DNA of 64,000 nt from Mixophyes australis (lineage: Eukaryota; Chordata; Amphibia; Anura; Limnodynastidae): contig JAVHZZ010000004.1 in assembly GCA_036250195.1 (NCBI GenBank), positions 251,404,028-251,468,027 on the forward strand, read 5' to 3'. The position numbers were made by a program, and so were the translations under genes. The notes below the pieces were generated by a model. That model saw only the letters and a list, made by a program, of their open reading frames with translations, had not been told where the DNA came from and ran no database searches. Below are positions 12,216 to 26,690 of this stretch, in pieces (positions within the stretch are counted from its first letter, which is position 1; each line of letters starts with the position of its first letter).

Positions 12216-15165
12216 TGAATCATGAAACATGAATTGAATCATGAATCATGAATAATGAATTGAACCATAAATCATGAATCATGAATCGAATCATGAATCA
12301 TGAATTGAATCATGAATCACAAATCATGAATCAAATCATGAATCAAGAATCATGAATCAAATCATGAATCATGAATTGAATCATGAATCATGAAACATGA
12401 ATTGAATCATGAATCATGAATAATGAATTGAACCATAAATCATGAATCATGAATCGAATCATGAATCATGAATTGAATCATGAATCACAAATCATGAATT
12501 AATGAATTGAATCATGAATAATGAATCATGAATCATGATTTGAATCATGAATAATGAATCATGAATTTAATCATGAATTGAATCATGAATCATGAATCAA
12601 ATCATGAATCATGAATTGAATAATGAATTAAATCATGAATCATGAATTGAATCATGAATTGATTCATGAATCGAATTATGAATCATGAATTGAATCATAA
12701 ATCATGAATCATGAATTATGAATTGAATCATGAATCATAAATCGAATCATGAATAATGAATTGAATCAGAAATTAAATCATGAATTGCATCATGAATCAT
12801 GAATCAAATCATAAATTATCAATCATGAATCATGAATTGAATCATGAATCATGAATCGAATCATGAATCATGAATCGAATCATAAATCATGAATTGAATC
12901 ATGAATCATGAGTTGAATCATGAATTGAATCATGAATTGAATCATGAATCATGAATCATGAATTGAATCATGAATCATCAATCATTAATTGAATCATGAA
13001 TCGATTCATAATTCATGAATCAAATCATGAATCATGAATCATGAATCATGAATCATGAATCATGAATTGAATCATGAATCAAATCATGAATCATGAATTA
13101 TAAATTAGGAATTGAATCATGAATCATAAATTATGAATCATGAATTGAATCATGAATCATGAATCAGGAATTGAATGATGAAATGTATCATGAATCATGA
13201 ATTGAATAATGAATCATGAATTGAATCATGAATCATGAATCATGAATTGAATCATGAATTATGAATTCAATCATAAATTATGAATTGAATCATGAATCAT
13301 GAATTTAATCATGAATCATGAATTGAATCATGAATCATGAATCGAATCATGAATCATGAATTTAATCATGAATCATGAGTTGAATCATGAATTGAATCAT
13401 GAATTAAATCATGAATCATGAATTGAATCATGAATCATGAATCATTAATTGAATCACGAATCGAATCATGAATCATGAATTGAATCATGAATCATGAATC
13501 ATGAATTGAATTATAAATCATGAATCATGAATCGATTCATGAATTATGAATTGAATCGTGAATCATAAATTTTGAATCATGAATTGAATCATGAATCATG
13601 AATCATGAATTGAATCATGAATCATGAATCATGAATCGAATATTGAATCATGAATTGAATCATGAATCAGGAATCGAATATTGAATCATGAAATGAATCA
13701 TGAATCATGAATCATGAATTGAATCTTGAATTATGAATCAAATCATGAATTATGAATTGAATCATGAATCATGAATCGAATCATGAATCATGAATCATGA
13801 ATCAAATCATGAATCATGAATCATGAATTGAATCATAAATCATGAATCATGAATCGAATCATGAATTATGAATTGAATCGTGAATCATAAATTTTGAATC
13901 ATGAATTGAATCATGAATCATGAATCATGAATTGAATCATGAATTATGAATCATGAATCGAATATTGAATCATGAATTGAATCATGAATCATGAATCATG
14001 AATCGAATATTGAATCATGAAATGAATCATGAATCATGAATCATGAATTGAATCTTGAATCATGAATCAAGAATCATGAATCAAATCATGAATCAAGAAT
14101 CATGAATAAAATCATGAATCATGAATTGAATCATGAATCATGAATCATGAATCGAATCATGAATCATGAATCAAGAATCATGAAACAAATCATGAATCAA
14201 GAATCATGAATAAAATCATGAATCATGAATTGAATAATGAATTATGAATCATGAATTGAATCATGAATTGAATCATAAATCATGATTCATAAATTGAATC
14301 ATGAATCATGAATTGAATCATAAATCATGATTCATAAATTGAATCATGAATCATGAATCGAATCATAAATCATGAATTGAATCATGAATCATGCGTTGAA
14401 TCATGAGTTGAATCATGAGTTGAATCATGAATTGAATCATGAATCATGAATTGAATCATGAATCATCAATCATTAATTGAATCATGAATCATGAATCGAT
14501 TCATAATTCATGAATCAAATCATGAATCATGAATCAAATCATGAATCATGAATCATGAATTGAATCATGAATTGAATCATGAATCATGAATCAAATCATG
14601 AATCATGAATTGAATAATGAATTAAATCATGAATCATGAATTGAATCATGAATTGATTCATGAATCGAATTATGAATCATGAATTGAATCATAAATCATG
14701 AATCATGAATTATGAATTGAATCATGAATCATAAATCGAATCATGAATAATGAATTGAATCAGAAATTAAATCATGAATTGCATCATGAATCATGAATCA
14801 AATTATAAATTATCAATCATGAATCATGAATTGAATCATGAATCATGAATCGAATCATGAATCATGAATTGAATCATGATTCATGAATTGAATCATGAAT
14901 CATGAATTGAATCATAAATCATGAATTGAATCATGAATCATGAGTTGAATCATGAATTGAATCATGAATTGAATCATGAATCATGAATCATGAATTGAAT
15001 CATGAATCATCAATCATTAATTGAATCATGAATCATGAATCGATTCATAATTCATGAATCAAATCATGAATCATGAATCATGAATCATGAATCATGAATT
15101 GAATCATGAATCAAATCATGAATCATGAATCTTGAATCATGAATTATAAATTATGAATTGAATCA
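12216..15165. repeat. Beta block, copy 1
   Basis: Beta opens with a 169-bp doublet marked by TTGAACCATAAATC near 12260 and 12429. It then carries an AATTAATG 8-mer (12497), GATTCATGAATCG near 12661, GAATTGCATC near 12784, CATCAATCATT near 12975, and a 322-bp doublet of the AATTTTG haplotype (13567 and 13889). Its last part, 14.58-15.15 kb, restarts the 12.60-kb state at an offset of about 1.98 kb, so beta contains an internal partial copy. The block is repeated at 18401-21135. Confidence 0.85.
13535..14100. repeat. 322-bp doublet inside beta-1
   Basis: The haplotype AATCGTG, AATCATA, AATTTTG sits at 13567 and again at 13889, exactly 322 bp apart, each followed by AATCGAATATTG units. Beta-2 has the same spacing (19806 and 20128). 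In the 21.6-24.6 kb zone the equivalent doublet has widened to 355 bp. Confidence 0.82.
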
Positions 15166-18100
15166 TGAATCGAATCATGAATTATGAATTGAATCATGAA
15201 TCATGAATCATGAATCGAATCATGAATCATGAATCAAGAATCATGAATCAAATCATGAATCAAGAATCATGAATCAAATCATGAATCATGAATTGAATCA
15301 TGAATCATGAAACATGAATTGAATCATGAATCATGAATAATAAATTGAACCATGAATCACAAATCATGAATTAATGAATTGAATCATGAATCATGAATCA
15401 TGAATCATGATTTGAATCATGAATAATGAATCATGAATTGAATCATGAATTGAATCATGAATCATGAATCAAATCATGAATCATGAATTGAATCATGAAT
15501 CGAATTATGGATCATGAATTGAATCATAAATCATGAATCATGACTTTTGAATTGAATCATGAATCATAAATCGAATCATGAATAATGAATTGAATCAGAA
15601 ATTAAATCATGAATTGCATCATGAATCATGAATCAAATCATGAATTATCAATCATGAATCATGAATTGAATCATGAATCATGAATTGAATCATGAATCAT
15701 GAATCGAATCATGATTCATGAATTGAATCATGACTCATGAATCGAATCATAAATCATGAATTGAATCATGAATCATGAGTTGAATCATGAGTTGAATCAT
15801 GAAGTGAATCATGAATCATGAATTGAATCATGAATCATCAATCATTAATTGAATCATGAATCATGAATCGATTCATAATTCATGAATCAAATCATAAATC
15901 ATGAATCATGAATCATGAATCAAATCATGAATCATGAATCAAATCATGAATCATGAATCATGAATTATAAATTATGAATTGAATTATGAATCATAAATTA
16001 TGAATCATGAATTGAATCATGAATCATGAATCAGGAATTGAATGATGAATTGAATCATGAATCATGAATTGAATCATGAATCATGAATCATAAATTGAAT
16101 CATGAATCATGAATCATGAATTCAATCATGAATCATGAATCATGAATCAAATCATGAATCATGAATTGAATCATGAATCATGAATTGAATCATGAAAAAT
16201 GAATCGAATCATTAATTATAAATTGAATCATGAATCATGAATTGAATCATGAATCATGAATCATGAATTGAATAATGAGTCATGAATTGAATCATGAATC
16301 ATGAATTGAATCATGAATTATGAATTGAATCATAAATTATGAATTGAATCATGAATCATGAATCATGAATTGAATCATAATTCATGAATTGAATCATGAA
16401 TTATGAATTGAATCATGAATCATGAATCATGAATCATGAATTATAAATTATGAATTGAATCGTGAATCATAAATTTTGAATCGTGAATTGAATCATGAAT
16501 CATGAATTATGAATTGAATCATGAATCATGAATCGAATATTGAATCATGAAATGAATCATGAATTATGAATCATGAATTGAATCTTGAATTATGAATCGA
16601 ATCATGAATTATGAATTGAATCATGAATCATGAATCATGAATCGAATCATGAATTAAGAATCATGAATCAAATCATGAATCAGGAATCATGAATAAAATC
16701 ATGAATCATGAATTGAATAATGAATCATGAATTGAATCATGAATCATTAATCGAATCATGAATCATGAATTGAATCATGAATCATGAATCATTTATTGAA
16801 TCATGAATCATGAATCGAATCATGAATCATGAATTGAATCATGAATCATGAATCATAAATCATGAATTGAATCATGAATCATGAATCAAATCATGAATCA
16901 TGAATCATGTATTGAATCATAAATCATGAATCATGAATCGAATCATGAATCATGAATCATGAATTGAATCATAATTCATGAATTGAATCATGAATTATGA
17001 ATTGAATCATGAATCATGAATCATGAATCATGAATTATAAATTATGAATTGAATCGTGAATCATAAATTTTGAATCATGAATTGAATCATGAATCATGAG
17101 TTATGAATTGAATCATGAATCATGAATCGAATATTGAATCATGAAATGAATCATGAATTATGAATCATGAATTGAATCTTGAATTATGAATCGAATCATG
17201 AATTATGAATTGAATCATGAATCATGAATCATGAATCGAATCATGAATTAAGAATCATGAATCAAATCATGAATCAGGAATCATGAATAAAATCATGAAT
17301 CATGAATTGAAAAATGAATTATGAATCACGAATTGAATCATGAATCACGAATCATGAATTATAAATTATGAATTGAATCATAAATCATAAATTTTGAATT
17401 ATAATTTGAATCATGAATCATGAATCAGGAATTGAATGATGAATTGAATCATGAATCATGAATTGAATCATGAATCATGAATCATAAATTCAATCATGAA
17501 TCATGAATCATGAATTGAATCATGAATCATGAATCATGAATCATGAATCGAATCATGAATCATGAATTGAATCATGAATCATGAATCATGAATTGAATCA
17601 TGAAAAATGAATCGAATCATAATTTATAAATTGAATCATGAATCATGAATTGAATCATGAATCATGAATTGAATCATGAATTATGAATTGAATCATGAAT
17701 CATGAATCATGAATCATGAATTATAAATTATAAATTGAATCATGAATCATGAATTGAATCATGAATCATGGATCGAATCATGAATCATAAATTGAATCAT
17801 GAATCATGAATTATGAATTGAATCATTAATCATGAATTGAATCATAAATTATGAATTGAATCATGAATCATGAATTGAATCATGAATCATGAATCATGAA
17901 TCAAATCATGAATCATGAATCAAGAATCATAATTCAAATCATGAATCATGAATTAAATCATGAATCATGAATCATGAATTGAATTATGAATCATGAATCA
18001 TGAATTGAATCATGAATCAAGAATCATGAATCGAATCATGAATCATGAATCACGAATCATGAATCATGAATCATAAATTTAATCATTAATCATGAATCAT

Positions 18101-18400
18101 GAATTGAATCATGAATCATGACTTGAATCATGAATCATGAATCATGAATTGAATCATGAATCATGAATTGAATCATGAATTATGAATTGAATCATGAATC
18201 ATGAATCATAAATTGAATCATTAATCATGAATCATGAATCGAATCATGAATTATGAATTGAAACATGAATCATGAATCATGAATTGAATCATGAATCATG
18301 AATCATGAATCGAATCATGAATCATGAATCAAGAAGCATGAATCAAATCATGAATCAAGAATCATGAATCAAATCATGAATCATGAATTGAATCATGAAT
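15166..18400. repeat. Alpha block, copy 3
   Basis: This block lines up with 6103-9357 at an offset of 9,068 bp (CGAATCATG at 6103 and 15171, ACTTTTG at 6475 and 15543). The offset becomes 9,042 from the AATTTTG haplotype (7429 and 16471) to CATAAATTTAATC (9030 and 18072). It keeps the AAAAATGAATCG word missing from alpha-2, so alpha-1 and alpha-3 are the closer pair although alpha-2 lies between them. Upstream of 15166 the flanks differ entirely, which marks a recombination junction. Confidence 0.88.
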
Positions 18401-21135
18401 CATGAAACATGAATTGAATCATGAATCATGAATAATGAATTGAACCATAAATCATGAATCATGAATCGAATCATGAATCATGAATTGAATCATGAATCAC
18501 AAATCATGAATCAAATCATGAATCAAGAATCATGAATCAAATCATGAATCATGAATTGAATCATGAATCATGAAACATGAATTGAATCATGAATCATGAA
18601 TAATGAATTGAACCATAAATCATGAATCATGAATCGAATCATGAATCATGAATTGAATCATGAATCACAAATCATGAATTAATGAATTGAATCCTGAATA
18701 ATGAATCATAAATCATGATTTGAATCATGAATAATGAATCATGAATTTAATCATGAATTGAATCATGAATCATGAATCAAATCATGAATCATGAATTGAA
18801 TAATGAATTAAATCATGAATCATGAATTGAATCATGAATTGATTCATGAATCGAATTATGAATCATGAATTGAATCATAAATCATGAATCATGAATTATG
18901 AATTGAATCATGAATCATAAATCGAATCATGAATAATGAATTGAATCAGAAATTAAATCATGAATTGCATCATGAATCATGAATCAAATCATAAATTATC
19001 AATCATGAATCATGAATTGAATCATGAATCATGAATCGAATCATGAATCATGAATTGAATCATGATTCATGAATTGAATCATGAATCATGAATCGAATCA
19101 TAAATCATGAATTGAATCATGAATCATGAGTTGAATCATGAATTGAATCATGAATTGAATCATGAATCATGAATCATGAATTGAATCATGAATCATCAAT
19201 CATTAATTGAATCATGAATCATGAATCGATTCATAATTCATGAATCAAATCATGAATCATGAATCATGAATCATGAATCATGAATCATGAATTGAATCAT
19301 GAATCAAATCATGAATCATGAATCATGAATCATGAATTATAAATTAGGAATTGAATCATGAATCATAAATTATGAATCATGAATTGAATCATGAATCATG
19401 AATCAGGAATTGAATGATGAAATGTATCATGAATCATGAATTGAATAATGAATCATGAATTGAATCATGAATCATGAATCATGAATTGAATCATGAATTA
19501 TGAATTCAATCATAAATTATGAATTAAATCATGAATCATGAATTTAATCATGAATCATGAATTGAATCATGAATCATGAATCGAATCATGAATCATGAAT
19601 TTAATCATGAATCATGAGTTGAATCATGAATTGAATCATGAATTAAATCATGAATCATGAATTGAATCATGAATCATGAATCATTAATTGAATCATGAAT
19701 CGAATCATGAATCATTAATTGAATCATGAATCATGAATCATGAATTGAATCATAAATCATGAATCATGAATCGATTCATGAATTATGAATTGAATCGTGA
19801 ATCATAAATTTTGAATCATGAATTGAATCATGAATCATGAATCATGAATTGAATCATGAATCATGAATCGAATATTGAATCATGAATTGAATCATGAATC
19901 ATGAATCAGGAATCGAATATTGAATCATGAAATGAATCATGAATCATGAATCATGAATTGAATCTTGAATTATGAATCAAATCATGAATTATGAATTGAA
20001 TCATGAATCATGAATCGAATCATGAATCATGAATCATGAATCAAATCATGAATCATGAATCATGAATTGAATCATAAATCATGAATCATGAATCGAATCA
20101 TGAATTATGAATTGAATCGTGAATCATAAATTTTGAATCATGAATTGAATCATGAATCATGAATTGAATCATGAATTATGAATCATGAATCGAATATTGA
20201 ATCATGAATTGAATCATGAATCATGAATCATGAATCAAATATTGAATCATGAAATGAATCATGAATCATGAATCATGAATTGAATCTTGAATCATGAATC
20301 AAGAATCATGAATCAAATCATGAATCAAGAATCATGAATAAAATCATGAATCATGAATTGAATCATGAATCATGATTCATGAATCGAATCATGAATCATG
20401 AATCAAGAATCATGAAACAAATCATGAATCAAGAATCATGAATAAAATCATGAATCATGAATTGAATAATGAATTATGAATCATGAATTGAATCATGAAT
20501 CATGAATTGAATCATAAATCATGATTCATAAATTGAATCATGAATCATGAATTGAATCATAAATCATGATTCATAAATTGAATCATGAATCATGAATCGA
20601 ATCATAAATCATGAATTGAATCATGAATTATGAGTTGAATCATGAGTTGAATCATGAGTTGAATCATGAATTGAATCATGAATCATGAATTGAATCATGA
20701 ATCATCAATCATTAATTGAATCATGAATCATGAATCGATTCATAATTCATGAATCAAATCATGAATCATGAATCAAATCATGAATCATGAATCATGAATT
20801 GAATCATGAATTGAATCATGAATCATGAATCAAATCATGAATCATGAATTGAATAATGAATTAAATCATGAATCATGAATTGAATCATGAATTGATTCAT
20901 GAATCGAATTATGAATCATGAATTGAATCATAAATCATGAATCATGAATTATGAATTGAATCATGAATCATAAATCGATCATGAATAATGAATTGAATCA
21001 GAAATTAAATCATGAATTGCATCATGAATCATGAATCAAATTATAAATTATCAATCATGAATCATGAATTGAATCATGAATCATGAATCGAATCATGAAT
21101 CATGAATTGAATCATGATTCATGAATTGAATCATG
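18401..21135. repeat. Beta block, copy 2
   Basis: This copy repeats 12216-14900. The offset is exactly 6,180 bp over hundreds of bases (12241 and 18421; 12661 and 18841), rising to 6,238-6,239 by 14462 and 20701. Differences include one-base changes in the 18.69-kb line and loss of one A near 20978, giving AAATCGATCATG where beta-1 has AAATCGAATCATG. That is a rare break of the 7/5 phase. Similarity to beta-1 stops at about 21135. Confidence 0.88.
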
Positions 21136-22820
21136 AATAATTAATCATGAATCATGAATTATAAATTATGAATTGAATCGTGAATCATAAATTTTGAATC
21201 ATGAATTGAATCATGAATCATGAATCATGAATTGAATCATGAATCATGAATCGAATATTGAATCATGAAATGAATCATGAATCATGAATCAGGAATTGAA
21301 TGATGAAATGAATCATGAATCATGAATTGAATAATGAATCATGAATTGAATCATGAATCATGAATCATGAATTGAATCATGAATTATGAATTCAATCATA
21401 AATTATGAATTGAATCATGAATCATGAATTTAATCATGAATCATGAATTGAATCATGAATCATGAATCGAATCATGAATCATGAATTTAATCATGAATCA
21501 TGAGTTGAATCATGAATTGAATCATGAATTGAATCATGAATCATGAATCATGAATTAAATCATGAATCATGAATCATTAATTGAATCATGAATCGAATCA
21601 TGAATCATGAATTGAATCATGAATCATGAATCATGAATTGAATCATAAATCATGAATCGAATCATGAATTATGAATTGAATCGTGAATCATAAATTTTGA
21701 ATCATGAATTGAATCATGAATCATGAATCATGAATTGAATCATGAATCATGAATCATGAATCGAATATTGAATCATGAATTGAATCATGAATCATGAATC
21801 ATGAATCGAATATTGAAGCATGAAATGAATCATGAATCATGAATTATGAATTGAATCTTGAATTATGAATCAAATCATGAATTATGAATTGAATCATGAA
21901 TCATGAATCATGAATCGAATCATGAATCATGAATCATGAATCGAATCATGAATCATGAATCATGAATCAAATCATGAATCATGAATTGAATCATAAATCA
22001 TGAATCATGAATCGAATCATGAATTATGAATTGAATCGTGAATCATAAATTTTGAATCATGAATTGAATCATGAATCATGAATCATGAATTGAATCATGA
22101 ATCATGAATCGAATATTGAATCATGAATCATGAATCATGAATCATGAATCATGAATCATGAATCGAATATTGAATCATGAAATGAATCATGAATCATGAA
22201 TCATGAATTGAATCTTGAATTATGAATCAAATCATGAATTATGAATTGAATCATGAATCATGAATCGTATCATGAATCATGAATCAAGTATCATGAATCA
22301 AATTATGAATCAAGAATCATGAATAAAATCATGAATCATGAATTGAATAATGAATTATGAATCATGAATTGAATCATGAATCATGAATTGAATCATAAAT
22401 CATGATTCATAAATTGAATCATGAATCATGAATCGAATCATAAATCATGAATTGAATCATGAATCATGAGTTGAATCATGAGTTGAATCATGAATTGAAT
22501 CATGAATCATGAATCATGAATTGAATCATGAATCATCAATCATTAATTGAATCATGAATCATGAATCGATTCATAATTCATGAATCAAATCATGAATCAT
22601 GAATCATGAATCATGAATCATGAATTGAATCATGAATCAAATCATGAATCATGAATTATAAATTATGAATTGAATCATGAATCATAAATCATAAATCATG
22701 AATTGAATCATGAATCATGAATCAAATCATGAATCATGAATCATGAATTGAATCATAAATCATGAATCGAATCATGAATCATGAATAATGAAATGAATCA
22801 TGAATTAAATCATAATTCAT
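21136..22820. repeat. 2.2-kb duplication, copy 1
   Basis: From about 21280 this segment is derived from beta: the CAGGAATTG marker at 13165 lies 8,125 bp before its match at 21290, and the haplotype at 13567 is also 8,125 bp before 21692. It is repeated at 23500-25030. Haplotype marks at 21692 and 22047 (355 bp apart) recur at 23892 and 24247 (offset 2,200). CATCAATCATT at about 22532 recurs at about 24737 (2,205). Confidence 0.85.
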
Positions 22821-23499
22821 GAATTGCAACATGAATCATGAATTGAATCATGAATCATGAATTGAATCATGAATCATGAAATGAATCATAAATTGAATCA
22901 TGAATTCAAACATGAATCATGAATCAAATCATGAATCATGAATCATGCATTGAATCATGAATCATGAATCATGCATTGAATCATGAATTGAATCATGAAT
23001 CATGAATTATGAATTGAATTATGAATTGAATCAAGAATTGAATCATGAATTGAATCATGAATCATGAATTGAATTATGAATTCAATCAAGAATTTAATCA
23101 TGAATTGAATCATGAATCATGAATCATGAATTGATTCATGAATCATGAAGCGAATCATGCATCATGAATCATGAATTGAATCATGAATCATGAAGCGAAT
23201 CATGAATCATGAAGCGAATCATGAATCATGAATTCAATCATGAATCATAAAGCGAATCATGAATCATGAATTCAATCATGAATCATAAAGCGAATCATGA
23301 ATCATGAATTGAATCATGATTCATGATTCATAAATTGAATCATGAATCATGAATCATGAATTGAATCATGAATTATGAATCATAAATTGAATCATGAATT
23401 GAATCATTAATTGAATCATGAATCATGAATCATGAATCATGAATTGAATCATGAATCATGAATCGAATATTGAATCATGAATTTAATCATGAATCATGA
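22821..23499. repeat. Private spacer with AAGCG units
   Basis: This segment separates the two copies of the 2.2-kb duplication and has no close match in its surroundings. It starts with GAATTGCAACATG near 22820, has CATGCATTG words near 22946 and 22973 like those in zone A and near 47763, then five AAGCG pentamers at 23148, 23193, 23213, 23250 and 23288. I saw AAGCG nowhere else in the window. It is still made of 7s and 5s, so it is a local variant of the array and not foreign DNA. Confidence 0.8.
23148..23292. repeat. Cluster of five AAGCG pentamers
   Basis: AAGCG occupies the pentamer slot at 23148, 23193, 23213, 23250 and 23288, each between AATCATG or AATCATA heptamers. The spacings are 45, 20, 37 and 38 bp. 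The last two intervals share the context AATTC, AATCATG, AATCATA, suggesting a 38-bp micro-unit that was duplicated. These are the most GC-rich pentamers in the window. Confidence 0.85.
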
Positions 23500-25030
23500 A
23501 TCATGAATCAGGAATTGAATGATGAAATGAATCATGAATCATGAATTGAATAATGTATCATGAATTGAATCATGAATCATGAATTCAATCATAAATTATG
23601 AATTGAATCATGAATCATGAATTTAATCATGAATCATGAATTGAATCATGAATCATGAATCGAATCATGAATCATGAATTTAATCATGAATCATGAGTTG
23701 AATCATGAATTGAATCATGAATTGAATCATGAATCATGAATCATGAATTGAATCATGAATCATGAATCATTAATTGAATCATGAATCGAATCATGAATCA
23801 TGAATTGAATCATGAATCATGAATCATGAATTGAATCATAAATCATAAATCATGAATCGAATCATGAATTATGAATTGAATCGTGAATCATAAATTTTGA
23901 ATCATGAATTGAATCATGAATCATGAATCATGAATTGAATCATGAATCATGAATCATGAATCGAATATTGAATCATGAATTGAATCATGAATCATGAATC
24001 ATGAATCGAATATTGAATCATGAAATGAATCATGAATCATGAATCATGAATTGAATCTTGAATTATGAATCAAATCATGAATTATGAATTGAATCATGAA
24101 TCATGAATCATGAATCGAATCATGAATCATGAATTGAATCATGAATCATGAATCATGAATCAAATCATGAATCATGAATCATGAATTGAATCATAAATCA
24201 TGAATCATGAATCGAATCATGAATTATGAATTGAATCGTGAATCATAAATTTTGAATCATGAATTGAATCATGAATCATGAATCATGAATTGAATCAAGA
24301 ATCATGAATCATGAATCGAATATTGAATCATGAATTGAATCATGAATCATGAATCATGAATCGAATATTGAATCATGAAATGAATCATGAATCATGAATC
24401 ATGAATTGAATCTTGAATTATGAATCAAATCATGAATTATGAATTGAATCATGAATCATGAATCATGAATCGAATCATGAATCATGAATCAAGAATCATG
24501 AATCAAATCATGAATCAAGAATCATGAATAAAATCATGAATCATGAATTGAATAATGAATTATGAATCATGAATTGAATCATGAATCATGAATTGAATCA
24601 TAAATCATGATTCATAAATTGAATCATGAATCATGAATCGAATCATAAATCATGAATTGAATCATGAAACATGAGTTGAATCATGAGTTGAATCATGAAT
24701 TGAATCATGAATCATGAATCATGAATTGAATCATGAATCATCAATCATTAATTGAATCATGAATCATGAATCGATTCATAATTCATGAATCAAATCATGA
24801 ATCATGAATCATGAATCATGAATCATGAATTGAATCATGAATCAAATCATGAATCATGAATCATGAATTATAAATTATGAATTGAATCATGAATCATAAA
24901 TCATAAATCATGAATTGAATCATGAATCATGAATCAAATCATGAATCATGAATCATGAATTGAATCATAAATCATGAATCGAATCATGAATCATGAATCA
25001 TGAAATGAATCATGAATTGAATCATAATTC
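23500..25030. repeat. 2.2-kb duplication, copy 2
   Basis: This is the partner of 21280-22820. The CAGGAATTG mark at 21290 recurs at 23509 (offset 2,219), and later marks keep offsets of 2,200-2,205. Small differences are confined to single units; for example, the haplotype at 22038 is followed by AATCATG runs where this copy has an AATTG unit. Similarity ends near 25030, just past the CATAATTCATG word at 25023. Confidence 0.85.
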
Positions 25031-26690
25031 ATGAATTGAATCATGAATTATGAATTGAATCATGAATAATGAATCATGAATCATGAATTGAATCATGAAT
25101 CATGAATCATGAATTGAATCATGAATCATGAATCGAATATTGAATCATGAAATGAATCATGAATTATGAATCATGAATTGAATCTTGAATTATGAATCGA
25201 ATCATGAATTATGAATTGAATCATGAATCATGAATCATGAATCGAATCATGAATTAAGAATCATGAATCAAATCATGAATCAGGAATCATGAATAAAATC
25301 ATGAATCATGAATTGAATAATGAATTATGAATCATGAATTGAATCATGAATCACGAATCATGAATTATAAATTATGAATTGAATCATAAATCATAAATTA
25401 TGAATTATGAATTGAATCATGAATCATGAATCAGGAATTGAATGATGAATTGAATTATGAATCATGAATTGAATCATGAATCATGAATCATAAATTCAAT
25501 CATGAATCATGAATCATGAATTGAATCATGAATCATGAATCATGAATCGAATTATGAATCATGAATTGAATCATGAATCATGAATCATGAATTGAATCAT
25601 GAAAAATGAATCGAATCATAAATTATAAATTGAATCATGAATCATGAATTGAATCATGAATCATGAATCATGAATTGAATAATGAGTCATGAATTGAATC
25701 ATGAATCATGAATCATGAATTGAATCATGAATTATGAATTCAATCATAAATTATGAATTGAATCATAAATCATGAATTGAATCATGAATCATGAATTGAA
25801 TCATGAATCATGAATTGAATCATGAATCATGAATCGAATCATGAATCATGAATTGAATCATGAATCATGAGTTGAATCATGAATTGAATCATGAATTGAA
25901 TCATGAATCATGAATTGAATCATGAATCATGAATCATTAATTGAATCATGAATCATGAATCGAATCATGAATCATGAATTGAATCATGAATCATGAATTG
26001 AATCATAAATCATGAATCATGAATCGAATCATGAATCATGAATCATGAAATAATTCATGAATTGAATCATGAATCATGAATTGAATCATGAATTATGAAT
26101 TGAATCATGAATCATGAATCATGAAATATAAATTATGAATTGAATTGTGAATCATAAGTTTTGAATCATGAATTGAATCATGAATCATGAATCATGAATT
26201 GAATCATGAATCATGAATCATGAATCGAATATTGAATCATGAAATGAATCATGAATCATGAATCATGAATTGAATCTTGAATTATGAATCATGAATTGAA
26301 TAATGAGTCATGAATTGAATCATGAATCATGAATCATGAATTGAATCATGAATTATGAATTGAATCATGAATCATGAATCATGAATTGAATCATGAATTA
26401 TGAATTCAATCATAAATTATGAATTGAATCATGAATCATGAATTGAATCATGAATCATGAATTGAATCATGAATCATGAATTAGATCATGAATCATGAAT
26501 CGAATCATGAATCATGAATTGAATCATGAATCATTAATTGAATCATGAATCATGAATCGAATCATGAATCATGAATTGAATCATGAATCATGAATCAAAT
26601 CATGAATCATGAATCATGAATTGAATCATAAATCATGAATCATGAATCGAATCATGAATCATGAATCATGAAATGAATCATGTATTGAAT
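25031..26690. repeat. 1.7-kb duplication, copy 1
   Basis: The markers are CATAATTCATG at 25023, CTTGAATTATG at 25184, AATTAAGAATC at 25252 and AAAAATGAATCG near 25607. They recur at 26691 (offset 1,668), 26899 (1,715) and about 27315 (1,708). The content is alpha-like: the same words occur in alpha at 7.5-8.6 kb. At 26.1 kb the haplotype is degraded to AATTGTG and ATAAGTTTTG. Confidence 0.8.

Noticed and set aside
22821..23499. Inserted foreign or mobile element between the two 2.2-kb copies
   Set aside because: The segment still parses into 7s and 5s, has no terminal repeats or target-site duplication that I can see, and shares CATGCATTG words with other parts of the array.
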